From: an uncultured Saprospiraceae bacterium
GTDB taxonomy: Bacteria > Bacteroidota > Bacteroidia > Chitinophagales > Saprospiraceae
Assembly: GCA_938045585.1 (NCBI GenBank)
Contig: CALIAU010000020.1
Coordinates: 62,001-126,000 of the forward strand
Length of the DNA stretch: 64,000 nt
Direction of reading: 5' to 3'
Each line of letters opens with the position of its first letter. Position 1 is the first letter of the stretch. The notes beneath the pieces are model-generated. The model had not been told where the DNA came from, searched no databases, and worked only from the letters and a program-made list of their open reading frames with translations. Positions 18,474-26,771 of the stretch are shown one piece after another. The position numbers were made by a program, and so were the translations under genes.

Positions 18474-18935
18474 CTAGAACGGAAGATCATCTTCTGGTAA
18501 TGCTTTAGCTGGCGAACTTGTTTGTCCTCCACTATTCATTGCTCCTGTGCTACTAGCTGGTGCATCCGCTGCTGTAGGAAATGATCCCATAGATGCCCCC
18601 TCTGTTCTTTCTCTTCTCTCTAGAGTTCGCAATGTTTGTGCCAAAACCTCGGTAGTATATCTATCGTTTCCGTTTTGGTCTTGCCATTTACGTGTTTGCA
18701 ATTTACCTTCTACATAGACCATACCACCCTTTTTCATGTATTTTTCTGCACGCTCTGCTAGTCCTCTCCATGCTGTTACGGTATGCCATTCTGTAGATGT
18801 TTGCCACTCTCCCTGCTTATCTCTATAGTTCTCGTTAGTAGCAACGGTGAGTCTTGCTACTACTGCTCCTGATTCTAAGTGTTTTACTTCTGGGTCCTTA
18901 CCTAAGTTACCTATGAGCGTTACTCTATTTATCAT
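18474..18935 (-). CDS. ssb: Single-stranded DNA-binding protein
   Basis: 153 residues. The OB fold opens with MINRVTLIGNLGKDPEVK, continues with VARLTVATNENYRDKQGEWQTSTEWHTVTAWRGLAERAEKYMKKG and VYVEGKLQTRKWQDQNG. A flexible, polar linker (about residues 115-145) leads to the acidic tail LPEDDLPF, the conserved C-terminal peptide through which SSB recruits replication and repair partners. It protects single-stranded DNA in replication and repair. It sits between mutY and gldE. A promoter with both boxes in the end of mutY suggests that ssb and gldE can be expressed apart from mutY. Confidence 0.97.
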   Translation of the reverse strand: MINRVTLIGNLGKDPEVKHLESGAVVARLTVATNENYRDKQGEWQTSTEWHTVTAWRGLAERAEKYMKKGGMVYVEGKLQTRKWQDQNGNDRYTTEVLAQTLRTLERRERTEGASMGSFPTAADAPASSTGAMNSGGQTSSPAKALPEDDLPF

Positions 18936-18981
18936 TCTTGTTCGTTTTAACTTGTGGAAAACATTATCGTATTTCCTAATA

Positions 18982-19012
18982 CAAAGTTATTGGTTTTTAG
19001 CCAATATACCAA
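18982..19012 (-). promoter_or_regulatory. Bacteroidota-type promoter for ssb-gldE
   Basis: On the minus strand TTG (19012-19010), a 20-base spacer and TAACTTTG (18989-18982) match the -33/-7 pattern of Bacteroidota with an exact -7 box. The -33 part overlaps the last codons of mutY. The predicted start is about 40 bases before the ssb ATG. Confidence 0.65.
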
Positions 19013-20046
19013 TCTATGAGTTTCGGAATAGCGAGCTTCTTGAGCTTACTGACAGTTACATGCAGATAGGGTGCCTTGAAACGAGGTAAATCCTCTTTCA
19101 AGTGTACTTTGTAGAAGATTCCATGAATAAATTGATGACTTAGGGTTTGTTTATAGGATTTATCTAGTTTGCTGAGATTTGATATCCCAGATATACCCAA
19201 TTCCTTTTTTAAATAGCTTTCAATCTGCTTTTTAGACATGCTACGTTTTGAATTGGTCTCTAGATAGGGGAGTTCATATAGGGAGTGCCAAATATCCTTT
19301 TCTCCCCGCTGTCGAATTATCAGTTTTTTATTTTGTATAATTTCCAAATAATGAAAGTATCGGTCTCTGCGTGGTTTTTTCGTTTTCTTACGAGGTATCA
19401 GTGCAACTTTATCTAATGAAAAAGCTATGCAAGAACTGGACATCACACAGTCTTCGCAGAGAGGTTCTTTGGGTTTGCAGACGGTAGCACCAAAGTCCAT
19501 AATTGCTTGATTAAACGCTGCAGGCTTTTTCTTAGTTAGCAAAGCCTGTGTTTTTTCTTTCACCTGCTTGCGAACTTTGCTGGTGTGAATTTCTTCTTCG
19601 ATGCCATAGTAGCGTGCTATGATGCGAATAACATTTGCATCCACAACGGCGTAGGGAAGACCGTAGGCAAATGAAGATATTGCTGAAGCTGTGTAGTCTC
19701 CTATCCCAGGTAGTTCCTTAATCTCTTCAAAGCTCTTTGGAAATTTTCCATTATGATGTTCTACTATATGGACCGCTGCCTTATGTAAATTTCTTGCACG
19801 TGAATAGTAGCCTAGTCCAGTCCATAACGCAAGGACACTGTCTACCGGACTATTTGCTAAGCTCATTACTGTAGGAAATGCTTTTAAGAATCTATTGTAA
19901 TACGGAATCCCTTGGCTTACCTGGGTTTGTTGCAAAATGATTTCAGAGACCCAGATCTTATACGGGTCTTTTACACCCTTCCACGGCATTTTGCGATCAA
20001 TGGTCTTATGCCACTTAAGTAAGTTTTTTGAAAATTCTTTAGCCAA
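18997..20046 (-). CDS. mutY: A/G-specific adenine glycosylase MutY
   Basis: 349 residues. The enzyme removes adenine mispaired with 8-oxoguanine. The HhH-GPD fold is clear: catalytic Glu35 in SEIILQQTQV, the helix-hairpin-helix LPGIGDYTA (residues 112-120), and catalytic Asp136 in VVDANVIRI. The iron-sulfur ligands are Cys190, Cys197, Cys200 and Cys206 with the classic 6-2-5 spacing. A C-terminal NUDIX-like domain (about 225-349) that recognises 8-oxoguanine is present (RDRYFHYLEIIQNKKLIIRQR). Length and order match the family. The ECF sigma gene upstream is separated by a terminator. The promoter of mutY itself was not found; only about 30 bases lie between the terminator and the ATG. Confidence 0.97.
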   Translation of the reverse strand: MAKEFSKNLLKWHKTIDRKMPWKGVKDPYKIWVSEIILQQTQVSQGIPYYNRFLKAFPTVMSLANSPVDSVLALWTGLGYYSRARNLHKAAVHIVEHHNGKFPKSFEEIKELPGIGDYTASAISSFAYGLPYAVVDANVIRIIARYYGIEEEIHTSKVRKQVKEKTQALLTKKKPAAFNQAIMDFGATVCKPKEPLCEDCVMSSSCIAFSLDKVALIPRKKTKKPRRDRYFHYLEIIQNKKLIIRQRGEKDIWHSLYELPYLETNSKRSMSKKQIESYLKKELGISGISNLSKLDKSYKQTLSHQFIHGIFYKVHLKEDLPRFKAPYLHVTVSKLKKLAIPKLIDWYIG

Positions 20047-20072
20047 TAGGACGTCTTGTACGGTAATGTATA

Positions 20073-20114
20073 AAAAAAGTGTTAGTCAAAAAAACATTGA
20101 CTAACACCCTTTTT
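20073..20114 (-). terminator. Bidirectional-looking intrinsic terminator after the ECF sigma gene
   Basis: An 11-base perfect stem (GTGTTAGTCAA at 20079-20089 with TTGACTAACAC at 20097-20107) and a 7-base loop. It is flanked by a run of A on one side and CCTTTTT on the other, so in the minus direction a U tract follows the stem. It lies between the sigma gene stop (20137) and the mutY start (20046). Confidence 0.85.
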
Positions 20115-20136
20115 GCTAAACGAAATGAAAGTTATC

Positions 20137-20676
20137 TTAAGCAGAGAGCTTTGCTCGTACAGTGTAGATGTCTCCATAATGCGCAAGAATTTTTTCCTTT
20201 AATTCTTTTCGCGCAAAGAAGATTCTACTTTTCACAGTTCCGAGCGGAATATCTAACTCATCTGCAATTTCTTGGTATTTGAATCCTTCGTAGTGTAATA
20301 AAAAAGGTTTCATGATACTAGGGTCTAGAGATTTTATCATGTTCTCTAATTCTGCCATCAGAATGTTTGCATCTGCCTGATTAGAAATCTGCACACTTCC
20401 TGAGTTTATATAAAAGAGATTGTCAGTAGAGTCTATGACTGTATTTCTCTTGATTTTCTTTCTATAGTTATTTATGAAGATGTTTTTCATAATAGTAAAC
20501 ATCCAAGCTTTGAAGTTAGTACCTGGTCTAAATTTCTCTTTGTTTGTCAATGCTCTGAATGCTGTTTCTTGATATAAATCCTCAGCATCTTCAGAATTCT
20601 TAGTGAGATTATAAGCAAAGGAATTAAGGGGTTTGCTTAGATCATCTAGTTTGTTATAAAATTCTATTGTTGACAT
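20137..20676 (-). CDS. ECF-type RNA polymerase sigma factor
   Basis: 179 residues. Region 2 (about residues 15-80: SFAYNLTKNSEDAEDLYQET then NFKAWMFTIMKNIFINNYRK) and region 4 (about 110-165: EGFKYQEIADELDIPLGTVKSRIFFARKEL, a helix-turn-helix) are complete, with the short linker typical of ECF sigma factors. No anti-sigma gene is adjacent. This type is widely conserved as a single-copy sigma factor in Bacteroidota, but I cannot assign its regulon. It has its own promoter with two matching boxes and three copies of a TTTTGTTTA motif overlapping it. A strong terminator follows. The start is the only sensible ATG before region 2. Confidence 0.95.
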   Translation of the reverse strand: MSTIEFYNKLDDLSKPLNSFAYNLTKNSEDAEDLYQETAFRALTNKEKFRPGTNFKAWMFTIMKNIFINNYRKKIKRNTVIDSTDNLFYINSGSVQISNQADANILMAELENMIKSLDPSIMKPFLLHYEGFKYQEIADELDIPLGTVKSRIFFARKELKEKILAHYGDIYTVRAKLSA

Positions 20677-20705
20677 AATTGACAGCTTTTAGATTAGTAT
20701 TACTT

Positions 20706-20736
20706 CAAAGATAAACAAAAGTTAAACAAAATCAAA
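20706..20736 (-). promoter_or_regulatory. Promoter of the ECF sigma gene with repeated TTTTGTTTA motifs
   Basis: On the minus strand TTTG (20736-20733), a 19-base spacer and TATCTTTG (20713-20706) give a full Bacteroidota consensus promoter about 30 bases before the ATG. Three closely related motifs, TTTTGTTTAAC twice (in 20721-20752) and TTTTGTTTATC (20711-20720), overlap and precede it and could be binding sites or a sigma-specific element. The rest of the 284-base gap to the deformylase gene shows no gene. Confidence 0.7.
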
Positions 20737-20960
20737 TTATCGTTAAACAAAATGGTCTTAGGAGGTGCTGTGTTTGTCTAGATTAATGCTAGTTTCGTCT
20801 AAATTTGGAAAATAAACCCCCGTATTTATTGGGTTTTGTGAAATTAACCGTGCTGATAATTATTTTTCACTAAAAAATGAAAATTCATTTATTTTTGAAA
20901 AACATAGCCTAATTTTCACCTAATAAGATACCTGCTGCTGCTCAAGATTTGATTATTCGC

Positions 20961-21443
20961 TTATTGTCTCCATTTAAAAGATCGGTCATCTATAGCACGC
21001 TGTGTGGCTAAAATTCCTTCCAAATGGTCATATTCATGTTGAAACAGTTCTGATAAGTCATCTTCTAGCTGCCAATTTTGTCTTTCCCAGTTCTCGTTTA
21101 CAAAGCTGACAGAACAGCTTTTATGGCGTTGTAGTCTAACTAATAGATTTGGAAAGCTCATGCAATCATCCCAAAGTTCTATGATGTCATCACTTAGAAA
21201 AGTGATTTCTGGATTGATGATTACTAGTGGTGTACCGACGTTCCAGCAAATGATACGTTTCATCACACCTATTTGTGGAGCAGCAATCGCTCTACCCGCA
21301 TTGTATTTAGCTCTGAATTCTAATATTATATCGTGTAGGTCCTGAAAAACGGGTCGCAGGCTTTCTAGCTCAAACTGTTCTACTGGTTCTGATTTTTTGT
21401 AGAGCAAGGGATTCCCCAATTGTAAGACACGATGTAATTTCAT
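20961..21443 (-). CDS. def: Divergent peptide deformylase
   Basis: 160 residues. Peptide deformylase removes the formyl group from the first methionine of new proteins. The metal-binding motif HEYDH (near residue 135), the motif 1 glutamine (GRAIAAPQIG) and the motif 2 cysteine (DDCMSFPN) are all there, so the three metal ligands and the catalytic glutamate are conserved. The motifs are unusual, however: standard enzymes have GxGLAAxQ and EGCLS, and here the second glycine of motif 1 is Ala and EGC is DDC. The protein is also on the short side. It may be a second, specialised deformylase or a lineage-typical variant. It stands alone between the ECF sigma gene and the small unknown gene. Confidence 0.85.
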   Translation of the reverse strand: MKLHRVLQLGNPLLYKKSEPVEQFELESLRPVFQDLHDIILEFRAKYNAGRAIAAPQIGVMKRIICWNVGTPLVIINPEITFLSDDIIELWDDCMSFPNLLVRLQRHKSCSVSFVNENWERQNWQLEDDLSELFQHEYDHLEGILATQRAIDDRSFKWRQ

Positions 21444-21546
21444 AACGACTTTACTAGCTAGGTTTACTAATAAAGATAATGAGAAAATTGCTGCTGCGGC
21501 TAAGCACCACTCAACTTAAAAACCAACAATAGTATATATCTTTGTG

Positions 21547-22344
21547 TTAGAAAACATTGACATACCTTAATGAGCTTACAAATCGATTAAAGTCGAGTTC
21601 GGACCTACCATTTAACCATAAGTTTATTCCAGCGGAAAGAGATAGTCCTCTGTGTCCTATTCCCAGTTCTGGTCGGTAAAACCATCGTGATCCTTCCATA
21701 TTCCATCTTACACCAAATTGTGTTATATCAATCAAGATAGGTGCAAACACTTTCAAGAAACTTGCTCTCAATTCCGATATACGTACTTCTTCAAAAGAAG
21801 ATGAATATCCTAAAATGAGACCACCCATTGCTATACTCAACGGCTGGCTACTGATAATTCCATTTTCGTCTTGTATTGTATAAGGGTTTGAATTGATCCC
21901 TGGCAATAGTATTTCTATTCCAAATAAGAGTCCATCTCCGGAGTGAATAGTCGGGACTATACCTATACCAATTTTATCTTCCTTAAACCCAATCCGTTTT
22001 GCTAGCTCTATGTCTCTTTCTTTATTATCATATTCCTCTCTCCATAAAATATCATATCTGAAGTACGCAAATCTGGGACTATCCTTCATCAACTCCACTG
22101 CTTTGTTAATGTCATTTCGAATAGACAAGATATCATCTCCTCGTTCCTTAGCAACTTTAGCACGGATAGCATACAAATTCGCTATATCACTATTAGATAA
22201 ATATTCGGTTTGTAATAAGCTATCGACATGTTCGAAACCAGTAGCACTCCTAGTGACACTAAATACATCACAAAAATCTATACTTTGTGAATACGCTTGT
22301 TGCGAAAGAAACAAAAGGAAAATTATACTAATAGTTCGAAGCAT
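21547..22344 (-). CDS. Uncharacterised secreted protein
   Basis: 265 residues from 22344, where MLRTISIIFLLFLSQQAYSQ makes a signal peptide; an ATG 18 bases upstream is also possible. The first half is helical and TPR-like (SDIANLYAIRAKVAKERGDDILSIRNDINKAVELMKD). The second half is rich in beta strands with glycine and aromatic residues (GIGIVPTIHSGDGLLFGIEILLPG, LSIAMGGLILGYSSSFEE, RPELGIGHRGLSLSAGINLWLN), which resembles an outer-membrane barrel or a surface beta domain. No family was recognised. It follows the LptF/G permease gene by 27 bases on the same strand and is probably the last gene of the rodA-tgt-lpt operon. Confidence 0.7.
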   Translation of the reverse strand: MLRTISIIFLLFLSQQAYSQSIDFCDVFSVTRSATGFEHVDSLLQTEYLSNSDIANLYAIRAKVAKERGDDILSIRNDINKAVELMKDSPRFAYFRYDILWREEYDNKERDIELAKRIGFKEDKIGIGIVPTIHSGDGLLFGIEILLPGINSNPYTIQDENGIISSQPLSIAMGGLILGYSSSFEEVRISELRASFLKVFAPILIDITQFGVRWNMEGSRWFYRPELGIGHRGLSLSAGINLWLNGRSELDFNRFVSSLRYVNVF

Positions 22345-22371
22345 GCGAATTTGATTTATCATTCATTTTCA

Positions 22372-23454
22372 TTATTTCTGGGCTCGCATAATAAGTATAA
22401 GGGCTACTATTCCAAAAACGATATTAGGAATCCATACTCCAACGATTGGAGAAAAGGATAAGTTATTAACAAAGGTGGAGGCAAACCTAGACAAAATGAC
22501 GTAGGCAGAGCCCAAGATTATTCCGATGGCTAGGTGCAGGCCAATTCCACCCCTAGTTTTTCTAGATGCAATGGCCACACCTATCAGGGTTAGAATTATA
22601 ATTGTAAATGGATCTGCGTTCCGTCTATGCAGTTCTAATATATGCGTACTAGCAGTATCTAGTCCTCGCGCATTTTCTCGTTTAATATATTCTCTTAGAC
22701 TGGACGAGGTCATGTTTTCCATTATTCTAGTATTCTTTATAAAGTCATCTGCAGTAAGATTGATCGTCGTATCTTTTTTACCCCCTTCTTCTACTAGAAT
22801 GGAGTCTTTCATTCCATCAAATTTTCTCTCTTGGAATGCAAAGAGGGTCCAACGGTTGGGTGGTGTTTTGAGTTTTATTCTTTGTGCTTTTACGACGCTT
22901 ACTAGTTTGTTTTCTTCAAAGGTTTCTATTCTAAATATCTGTCCACTGGTGTCCCGTTTTTTAAAGTACCGGAGATAAATTTTTTCATTCGGATTAATGA
23001 AACAATGTATATCCGAACTCATCGTCTTCGTACTACTTTTAATGTACTTGTTTTCAAATTCGTTTTTAACCTTGGTTGTTCTCGGGATGAGATAATTATT
23101 TCCAAACCAAAGAAGACCTGCAATAATTGAGGATGCTATAATATAGGGGACCAAAAAACGATTATAGCTAATCCCAGCTGAGAGCATTGGAATAATTTCT
23201 GATTGCTTGGCCATCCGAGAGGTAAAAAAGATGACGGCGATCATTGCAAAGAGTGGCCACAATAGTCCGTTTATCCATGGGATAAAATTAAGGTAGTAGT
23301 CAAATAGAATTTCCTTAGTAGTAACAGGGCTATCAATAAACTTACCGACCTTCTCAGAAAAATCTATTACAACAGCAATCATCGTAATGATGCACACCGT
23401 AAAGAAAAAGGTGGCAAAATATTTCTTGATAATATAGAGGTCTAGTTTTTTCAT
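22372..23454 (-). CDS. LptF/LptG family permease
   Basis: 360 residues of the YjgP/YjgQ family. Three membrane segments lie near the N-terminus (residues 10-35, 55-80, 95-120), a periplasmic beta-rich domain spans about 125-265, and three segments end the protein. LptF and LptG form the membrane part of the ABC exporter that lifts lipopolysaccharide from the inner membrane to the Lpt bridge. Which of the two this is cannot be told from one copy. The ATG overlaps the last four bases of tgt, so translation is coupled. A tgt-lptF/G pair is a common arrangement in Bacteroidota. Confidence 0.9.
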   Translation of the reverse strand: MKKLDLYIIKKYFATFFFTVCIITMIAVVIDFSEKVGKFIDSPVTTKEILFDYYLNFIPWINGLLWPLFAMIAVIFFTSRMAKQSEIIPMLSAGISYNRFLVPYIIASSIIAGLLWFGNNYLIPRTTKVKNEFENKYIKSSTKTMSSDIHCFINPNEKIYLRYFKKRDTSGQIFRIETFEENKLVSVVKAQRIKLKTPPNRWTLFAFQERKFDGMKDSILVEEGGKKDTTINLTADDFIKNTRIMENMTSSSLREYIKRENARGLDTASTHILELHRRNADPFTIIILTLIGVAIASRKTRGGIGLHLAIGIILGSAYVILSRFASTFVNNLSFSPIVGVWIPNIVFGIVALILIMRAQK

Positions 23455-24581
23455 AGACGGACTCGGAGACTCGGTATTAACTTATCTTTCCATTCTTTAA
23501 AATCTCCATTTGCAATATGTGTACGTGCTAGGCGTACTAGGTCCAGATAAAAACAAAGATTATGCAAACTGGCTATTGTCGCTCCATAATATTCCTTCAC
23601 TCGAAACAAATGATGTAAATATGCTTTCGTGTGTTTCTGCGAGAGTGGAGAGCTACTCTGCGTATCAATCGGGTCAAAACAGCTTTTCCATTTGGCATTC
23701 TTCAAATTGAGAACCCCGTCCATTGTGTACAATAAACCATGGCGCGCGTTTCTGGTTGGCAGTACACAGTCAAACATATCTATGCCTAAACCAATTGCTT
23801 CTAAGACATTTTCCGGCAGGCCTACCCCCATGAGGTATCTGGCTGAGGATTGAGGTAATATCTTACAAACTTCTTCTGTCATTCCATACATCATATCATG
23901 TGGCTCTCCTACAGAAAGCCCGCCTATTGCATTTATATCAGTTTCTTTCGAGGCAATGTACTCTGCTGATTGCTTGCGCAGGTCATTGTATACACTGCCT
24001 TGGACTATAGGAACGAGTTCTTGCCTATAATTGTATAAGGTACTGGTAGATTTAAATCGTTCTATGCATCTGTCTAACCATCGGTGCGTCATATGCATTG
24101 AGTTCTTTGCATAGTTCTTCTCACACGGATAGGGTGTGCACTCATCAAAGGCCATAATTATATCCGCGCCTATATTCCTTTGAATATCCATAACATTCTC
24201 AGGTGTAAATAGGTGTTTGCTCCCGTCAATGTGTGAGGCAAACTTTACCCCTTCTTCATTTATTTTTCGCATGCCACTTAAAGAATATACCTGATAGCCT
24301 CCACTATCTGTCAGTATGGGTTTGTCCCAAGCAATAAATTCATGGATTCCGCCTGCTGCATTTATAATTTCAACTCCTGGGCGCAAATACATGTGATAGG
24401 TATTTGCAAGAATTATTTCCGCCTGAATAATATCATCCAATTCTTTTTGTTGTAGTGCTTTTACAGTTCCCTGCGTACCTACCGGCATAAAAATCGGGGT
24501 TTGCACCTTACCATGCGCTAGGTCAATTTCGCCAAGGCGTGCGTCAGAATATTTGTCTTTTTGTTTTAGTGTAAATATCAT
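23451..24581 (-). CDS. tgt: tRNA-guanine transglycosylase without the zinc cysteines
   Basis: 376 residues. The enzyme exchanges guanine-34 of certain tRNAs for a queuine precursor. The fold and catalytic residues are present: the aspartate of DSGGYQVYSL (near residue 90), GGLSVGEP, and the nucleophile segment MFDCVLPTRNARHG (near residue 260). The zinc site usually has CxCxxC followed by a histidine. Here the aligned stretch (plus-strand 23640-23657) reads SSSPLS in place of the cysteines, while the histidine of SLHNL is kept. The enzyme is therefore probably zinc-free at that site. It overlaps the permease gene by four bases and follows rodA after one base. Confidence 0.95.
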   Translation of the reverse strand: MIFTLKQKDKYSDARLGEIDLAHGKVQTPIFMPVGTQGTVKALQQKELDDIIQAEIILANTYHMYLRPGVEIINAAGGIHEFIAWDKPILTDSGGYQVYSLSGMRKINEEGVKFASHIDGSKHLFTPENVMDIQRNIGADIIMAFDECTPYPCEKNYAKNSMHMTHRWLDRCIERFKSTSTLYNYRQELVPIVQGSVYNDLRKQSAEYIASKETDINAIGGLSVGEPHDMMYGMTEEVCKILPQSSARYLMGVGLPENVLEAIGLGIDMFDCVLPTRNARHGLLYTMDGVLNLKNAKWKSCFDPIDTQSSSPLSQKHTKAYLHHLFRVKEYYGATIASLHNLCFYLDLVRLARTHIANGDFKEWKDKLIPSLRVRL

Positions 24582-24582
24582 A

Positions 24583-25980
24583 TTATCTGTTCCGTGCTGT
24601 ATCCATTTTTATTGCCAAAGCAATCATCATGGAAAAGATTGCAAGAGAGGATCCTCCTCTACTTAAAAATGGCAATGGAATTCCCACTACAGGCATGATA
24701 CCCATAGTCATTCCTATGTTTACAAAAAAGTGGACAAACAAAATGCCTGCAATCGAATATGCGTAATATTTAATAAAGTTATTTTTAGCCCGCTCTCCTA
24801 TTACGGTTAAGCGGATCAAGAGTATTAGAAACAATAGGACCACTCCAAAAATTCCTACAAAGCCCTGCTCTTCTCCTATTGCTGCAAAGATAAAATCCGT
24901 GGCTTGTTCTGGAATAAAATTATTCTGCGTCATATTGCCCTTCAAGTAACCTTTTCCACTAAAACCTCCAGAACCAATGGCTGTTTTTGCCTGTATCAAA
25001 TTATACAAAGAACCACGCGGATCACACTTGTCTGGATTTAGCCATACATTAATTCTGTCCTGCTGGTGAGGTTTTAAAAATTGAAAAGAAAAACTAGAAG
25101 CAAAGGACATCAGCGTTGCGAGGCCCAAGGAAGTCAAACCTAGGGCAAGTAGTCTAGGATTGCGTTCCGCATAGGTATGGTAACTAAGTACAGATAAATA
25201 TGCAGTCATGCCAGCAAATAAATATAGGCGTGGAACCCTATTAAAGAAAATCAAACTAAAGGTTGCTAAGAGTAAGGATAGCGGAATCCAAACCCGTTTG
25301 TTTTCAAGTCGAATCGAAAAGATGACACAAAGTGCACTAAGTGTCAAATAGCTAACCAAGGCTCCTCCATAAATCAGTGATAGTATAACGACGGTCAATA
25401 GACTAAAGGCTATAATATAATATGCGGGTGAAAGACCAGCTCTATATAAGACAAGAAAGAAAGAAAACATAACGGCTGCTGAACCCGCATCTGGTTGTAA
25501 CAAAATTAGTAAGACTGGTAAGAGTATTAAGCCAAGCGTAATACCTAGGTGCTTTAGAATTTTGATATTACTACTGGATAAACTCAGATAAGAAGATACT
25601 GCAAGGGCAGTTCCAAACTTAGCCAGTTCAGAGGGCTGAAATGATACTATGCCAAATTGAAACCAAGATTTTGAGCCTTTTACCTCTGATCCAAATATTA
25701 AGACGAGCAAGAGTAGAAATATACAAATGGCGTAAATAAGAAAACTGAAGGTACTCCAGAATTTCCAATCAATAACAAATGCCAGTGCAAAGAGAACGAG
25801 AGAAATAATCATCCAAAGAGACTGTTTCCCTATTTGGGTAGACAAATCCAAATAACTTTTTGGGGCTTCTGCATCATAGGTAACAGCATATAACATTAAC
25901 CAGCCAATAACCAATAGACAGATATAGACCGTCAGTGCGATCCAATCAATATTTTGTCTAGCTATACTACTGTTTGCCAT
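24583..25980 (-). CDS. rodA: Rod shape-determining protein RodA
   Basis: 465 residues, SEDS family. Ten or more membrane segments span the chain. The conserved signatures are there: QPDAGSAAVMFSFFLVLYRAG near residue 163, the long extracellular segment with PHQQDRINVWLNP and GGFSGKGYLKGNMTQNNFIPEQATDFIFAAIGEEQGF (about residues 300-365), and the C-terminal GMTMGIMPVVGIPLPFLSRGGSS. RodA polymerises glycan strands during elongation together with a class B PBP. Bacteroidota RodA proteins carry an insertion of extra segments in the middle, as this one does (residues about 185-280). It is the first gene of a run with tgt and the LPS permease; a TATCTTTG box ends five bases before its ATG. Confidence 0.95.
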   Translation of the reverse strand: MANSSIARQNIDWIALTVYICLLVIGWLMLYAVTYDAEAPKSYLDLSTQIGKQSLWMIISLVLFALAFVIDWKFWSTFSFLIYAICIFLLLLVLIFGSEVKGSKSWFQFGIVSFQPSELAKFGTALAVSSYLSLSSSNIKILKHLGITLGLILLPVLLILLQPDAGSAAVMFSFFLVLYRAGLSPAYYIIAFSLLTVVILSLIYGGALVSYLTLSALCVIFSIRLENKRVWIPLSLLLATFSLIFFNRVPRLYLFAGMTAYLSVLSYHTYAERNPRLLALGLTSLGLATLMSFASSFSFQFLKPHQQDRINVWLNPDKCDPRGSLYNLIQAKTAIGSGGFSGKGYLKGNMTQNNFIPEQATDFIFAAIGEEQGFVGIFGVVLLFLILLIRLTVIGERAKNNFIKYYAYSIAGILFVHFFVNIGMTMGIMPVVGIPLPFLSRGGSSLAIFSMMIALAIKMDTARNR

Positions 25981-25985
25981 GACGA

Positions 25986-25993
25986 CAAAGATA
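25986..25993 (-). promoter_or_regulatory. Candidate -7 box for rodA
   Basis: TATCTTTG on the minus strand matches TAnnTTTG and ends five bases before the rodA ATG. No TTG occurs at the expected upstream distance. If active it would yield a leaderless message for rodA-tgt-lpt. Confidence 0.4.
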
Positions 25994-26074
25994 AGAAGTA
26001 CTTACTAGTATGGGGGGGAATACTTGCAGTGAATAGAGCGAATTATAAAGAAAGAAAGACTTTTGAAATCAGTG

Positions 26075-26755
26075 CTACTTATTCAACAATTCAATAAGAG
26101 ATGCTGCTTCTTCTTGTTTCCAGCTTTTCAAGCTTTTAAGCTCACTGATTGCACTTTCTTTTTGATCTGATTTTATATAGCAAAGTGCCTTAAACCATTT
26201 TATTTCTTCCTTATACTTAAATGCATCATTTGTAATACCCTCAAAATTAGCTATGGCCTTTTTAAATTCATTATTATACATGTATGCCATGCCTTCAAAA
26301 AAGAAATCACTTTCTGTTTTATTTTCCAAAAGCTTATAATTCTCCAAAGCTTTACTCATCTCCCCGCTGTTATAAGCTAAGACAGCTTCATTTCTGAGTG
26401 CGTCCGAACGAATGTCTCCTCTTAAAGATTCTTGATTCTGATACACACTTGCTGTTAAATATCTATCCGTTTGATTAATTAATCCGTTCCCTATCCCTCC
26501 TAGAAAATAAAATGCAAATAAACCACATGCCGCCACAGCTAATATAGAACCAAAGAGTAGACGCCTATACTTTGAAGTGGGTTTTCCTGTATTAGTAACT
26601 CCTGCCCCTCTCATTACTCCATGTTCTTCTTCAAGTAATTTTGAATATTTGGAGCTCAAGTTTTTATCATAATGCTTCTCATGTATTTTATTCAAATACC
26701 TTTCCTCTTCTTCTGGGCTGAGTTCACTGTCTGCAAATTTTTTGAATAGTGTCAT
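26075..26755 (-). CDS. One-TM TPR protein, possible anti-sigma partner
   Basis: 226 residues. A charged cytoplasmic N-terminus of about 65 residues (FADSELSPEEEERYLNKIHE), one hydrophobic segment at about 68-90 (RRLLFGSILAVAACGLFAFYFLGG) and a C-terminal TPR region (about 115-226, with ALENYKLLENKTESDFFFEGMAYMYNNEFKKAI). This is the layout of a membrane anti-sigma factor with a short cytoplasmic sigma-binding part and a periplasmic sensor, although no named anti-sigma domain was recognised. It begins 16 bases after the stop of the sigma gene, so it is co-transcribed. Together with the sigma gene it faces, across a shared intergenic region, the S8 peptidase and CHAT genes. Confidence 0.8.
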   Translation of the reverse strand: MTLFKKFADSELSPEEEERYLNKIHEKHYDKNLSSKYSKLLEEEHGVMRGAGVTNTGKPTSKYRRLLFGSILAVAACGLFAFYFLGGIGNGLINQTDRYLTASVYQNQESLRGDIRSDALRNEAVLAYNSGEMSKALENYKLLENKTESDFFFEGMAYMYNNEFKKAIANFEGITNDAFKYKEEIKWFKALCYIKSDQKESAISELKSLKSWKQEEAASLIELLNK

Positions 26756-26771
26756 TGCTTTAGTTCTAAAT

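Noticed and set aside
20137..20676. Assigning this ECF factor as SigP of the T9SS
   Set aside because: No porX or porY lies here and no diagnostic residue was recognised; only the general ECF class can be supported.
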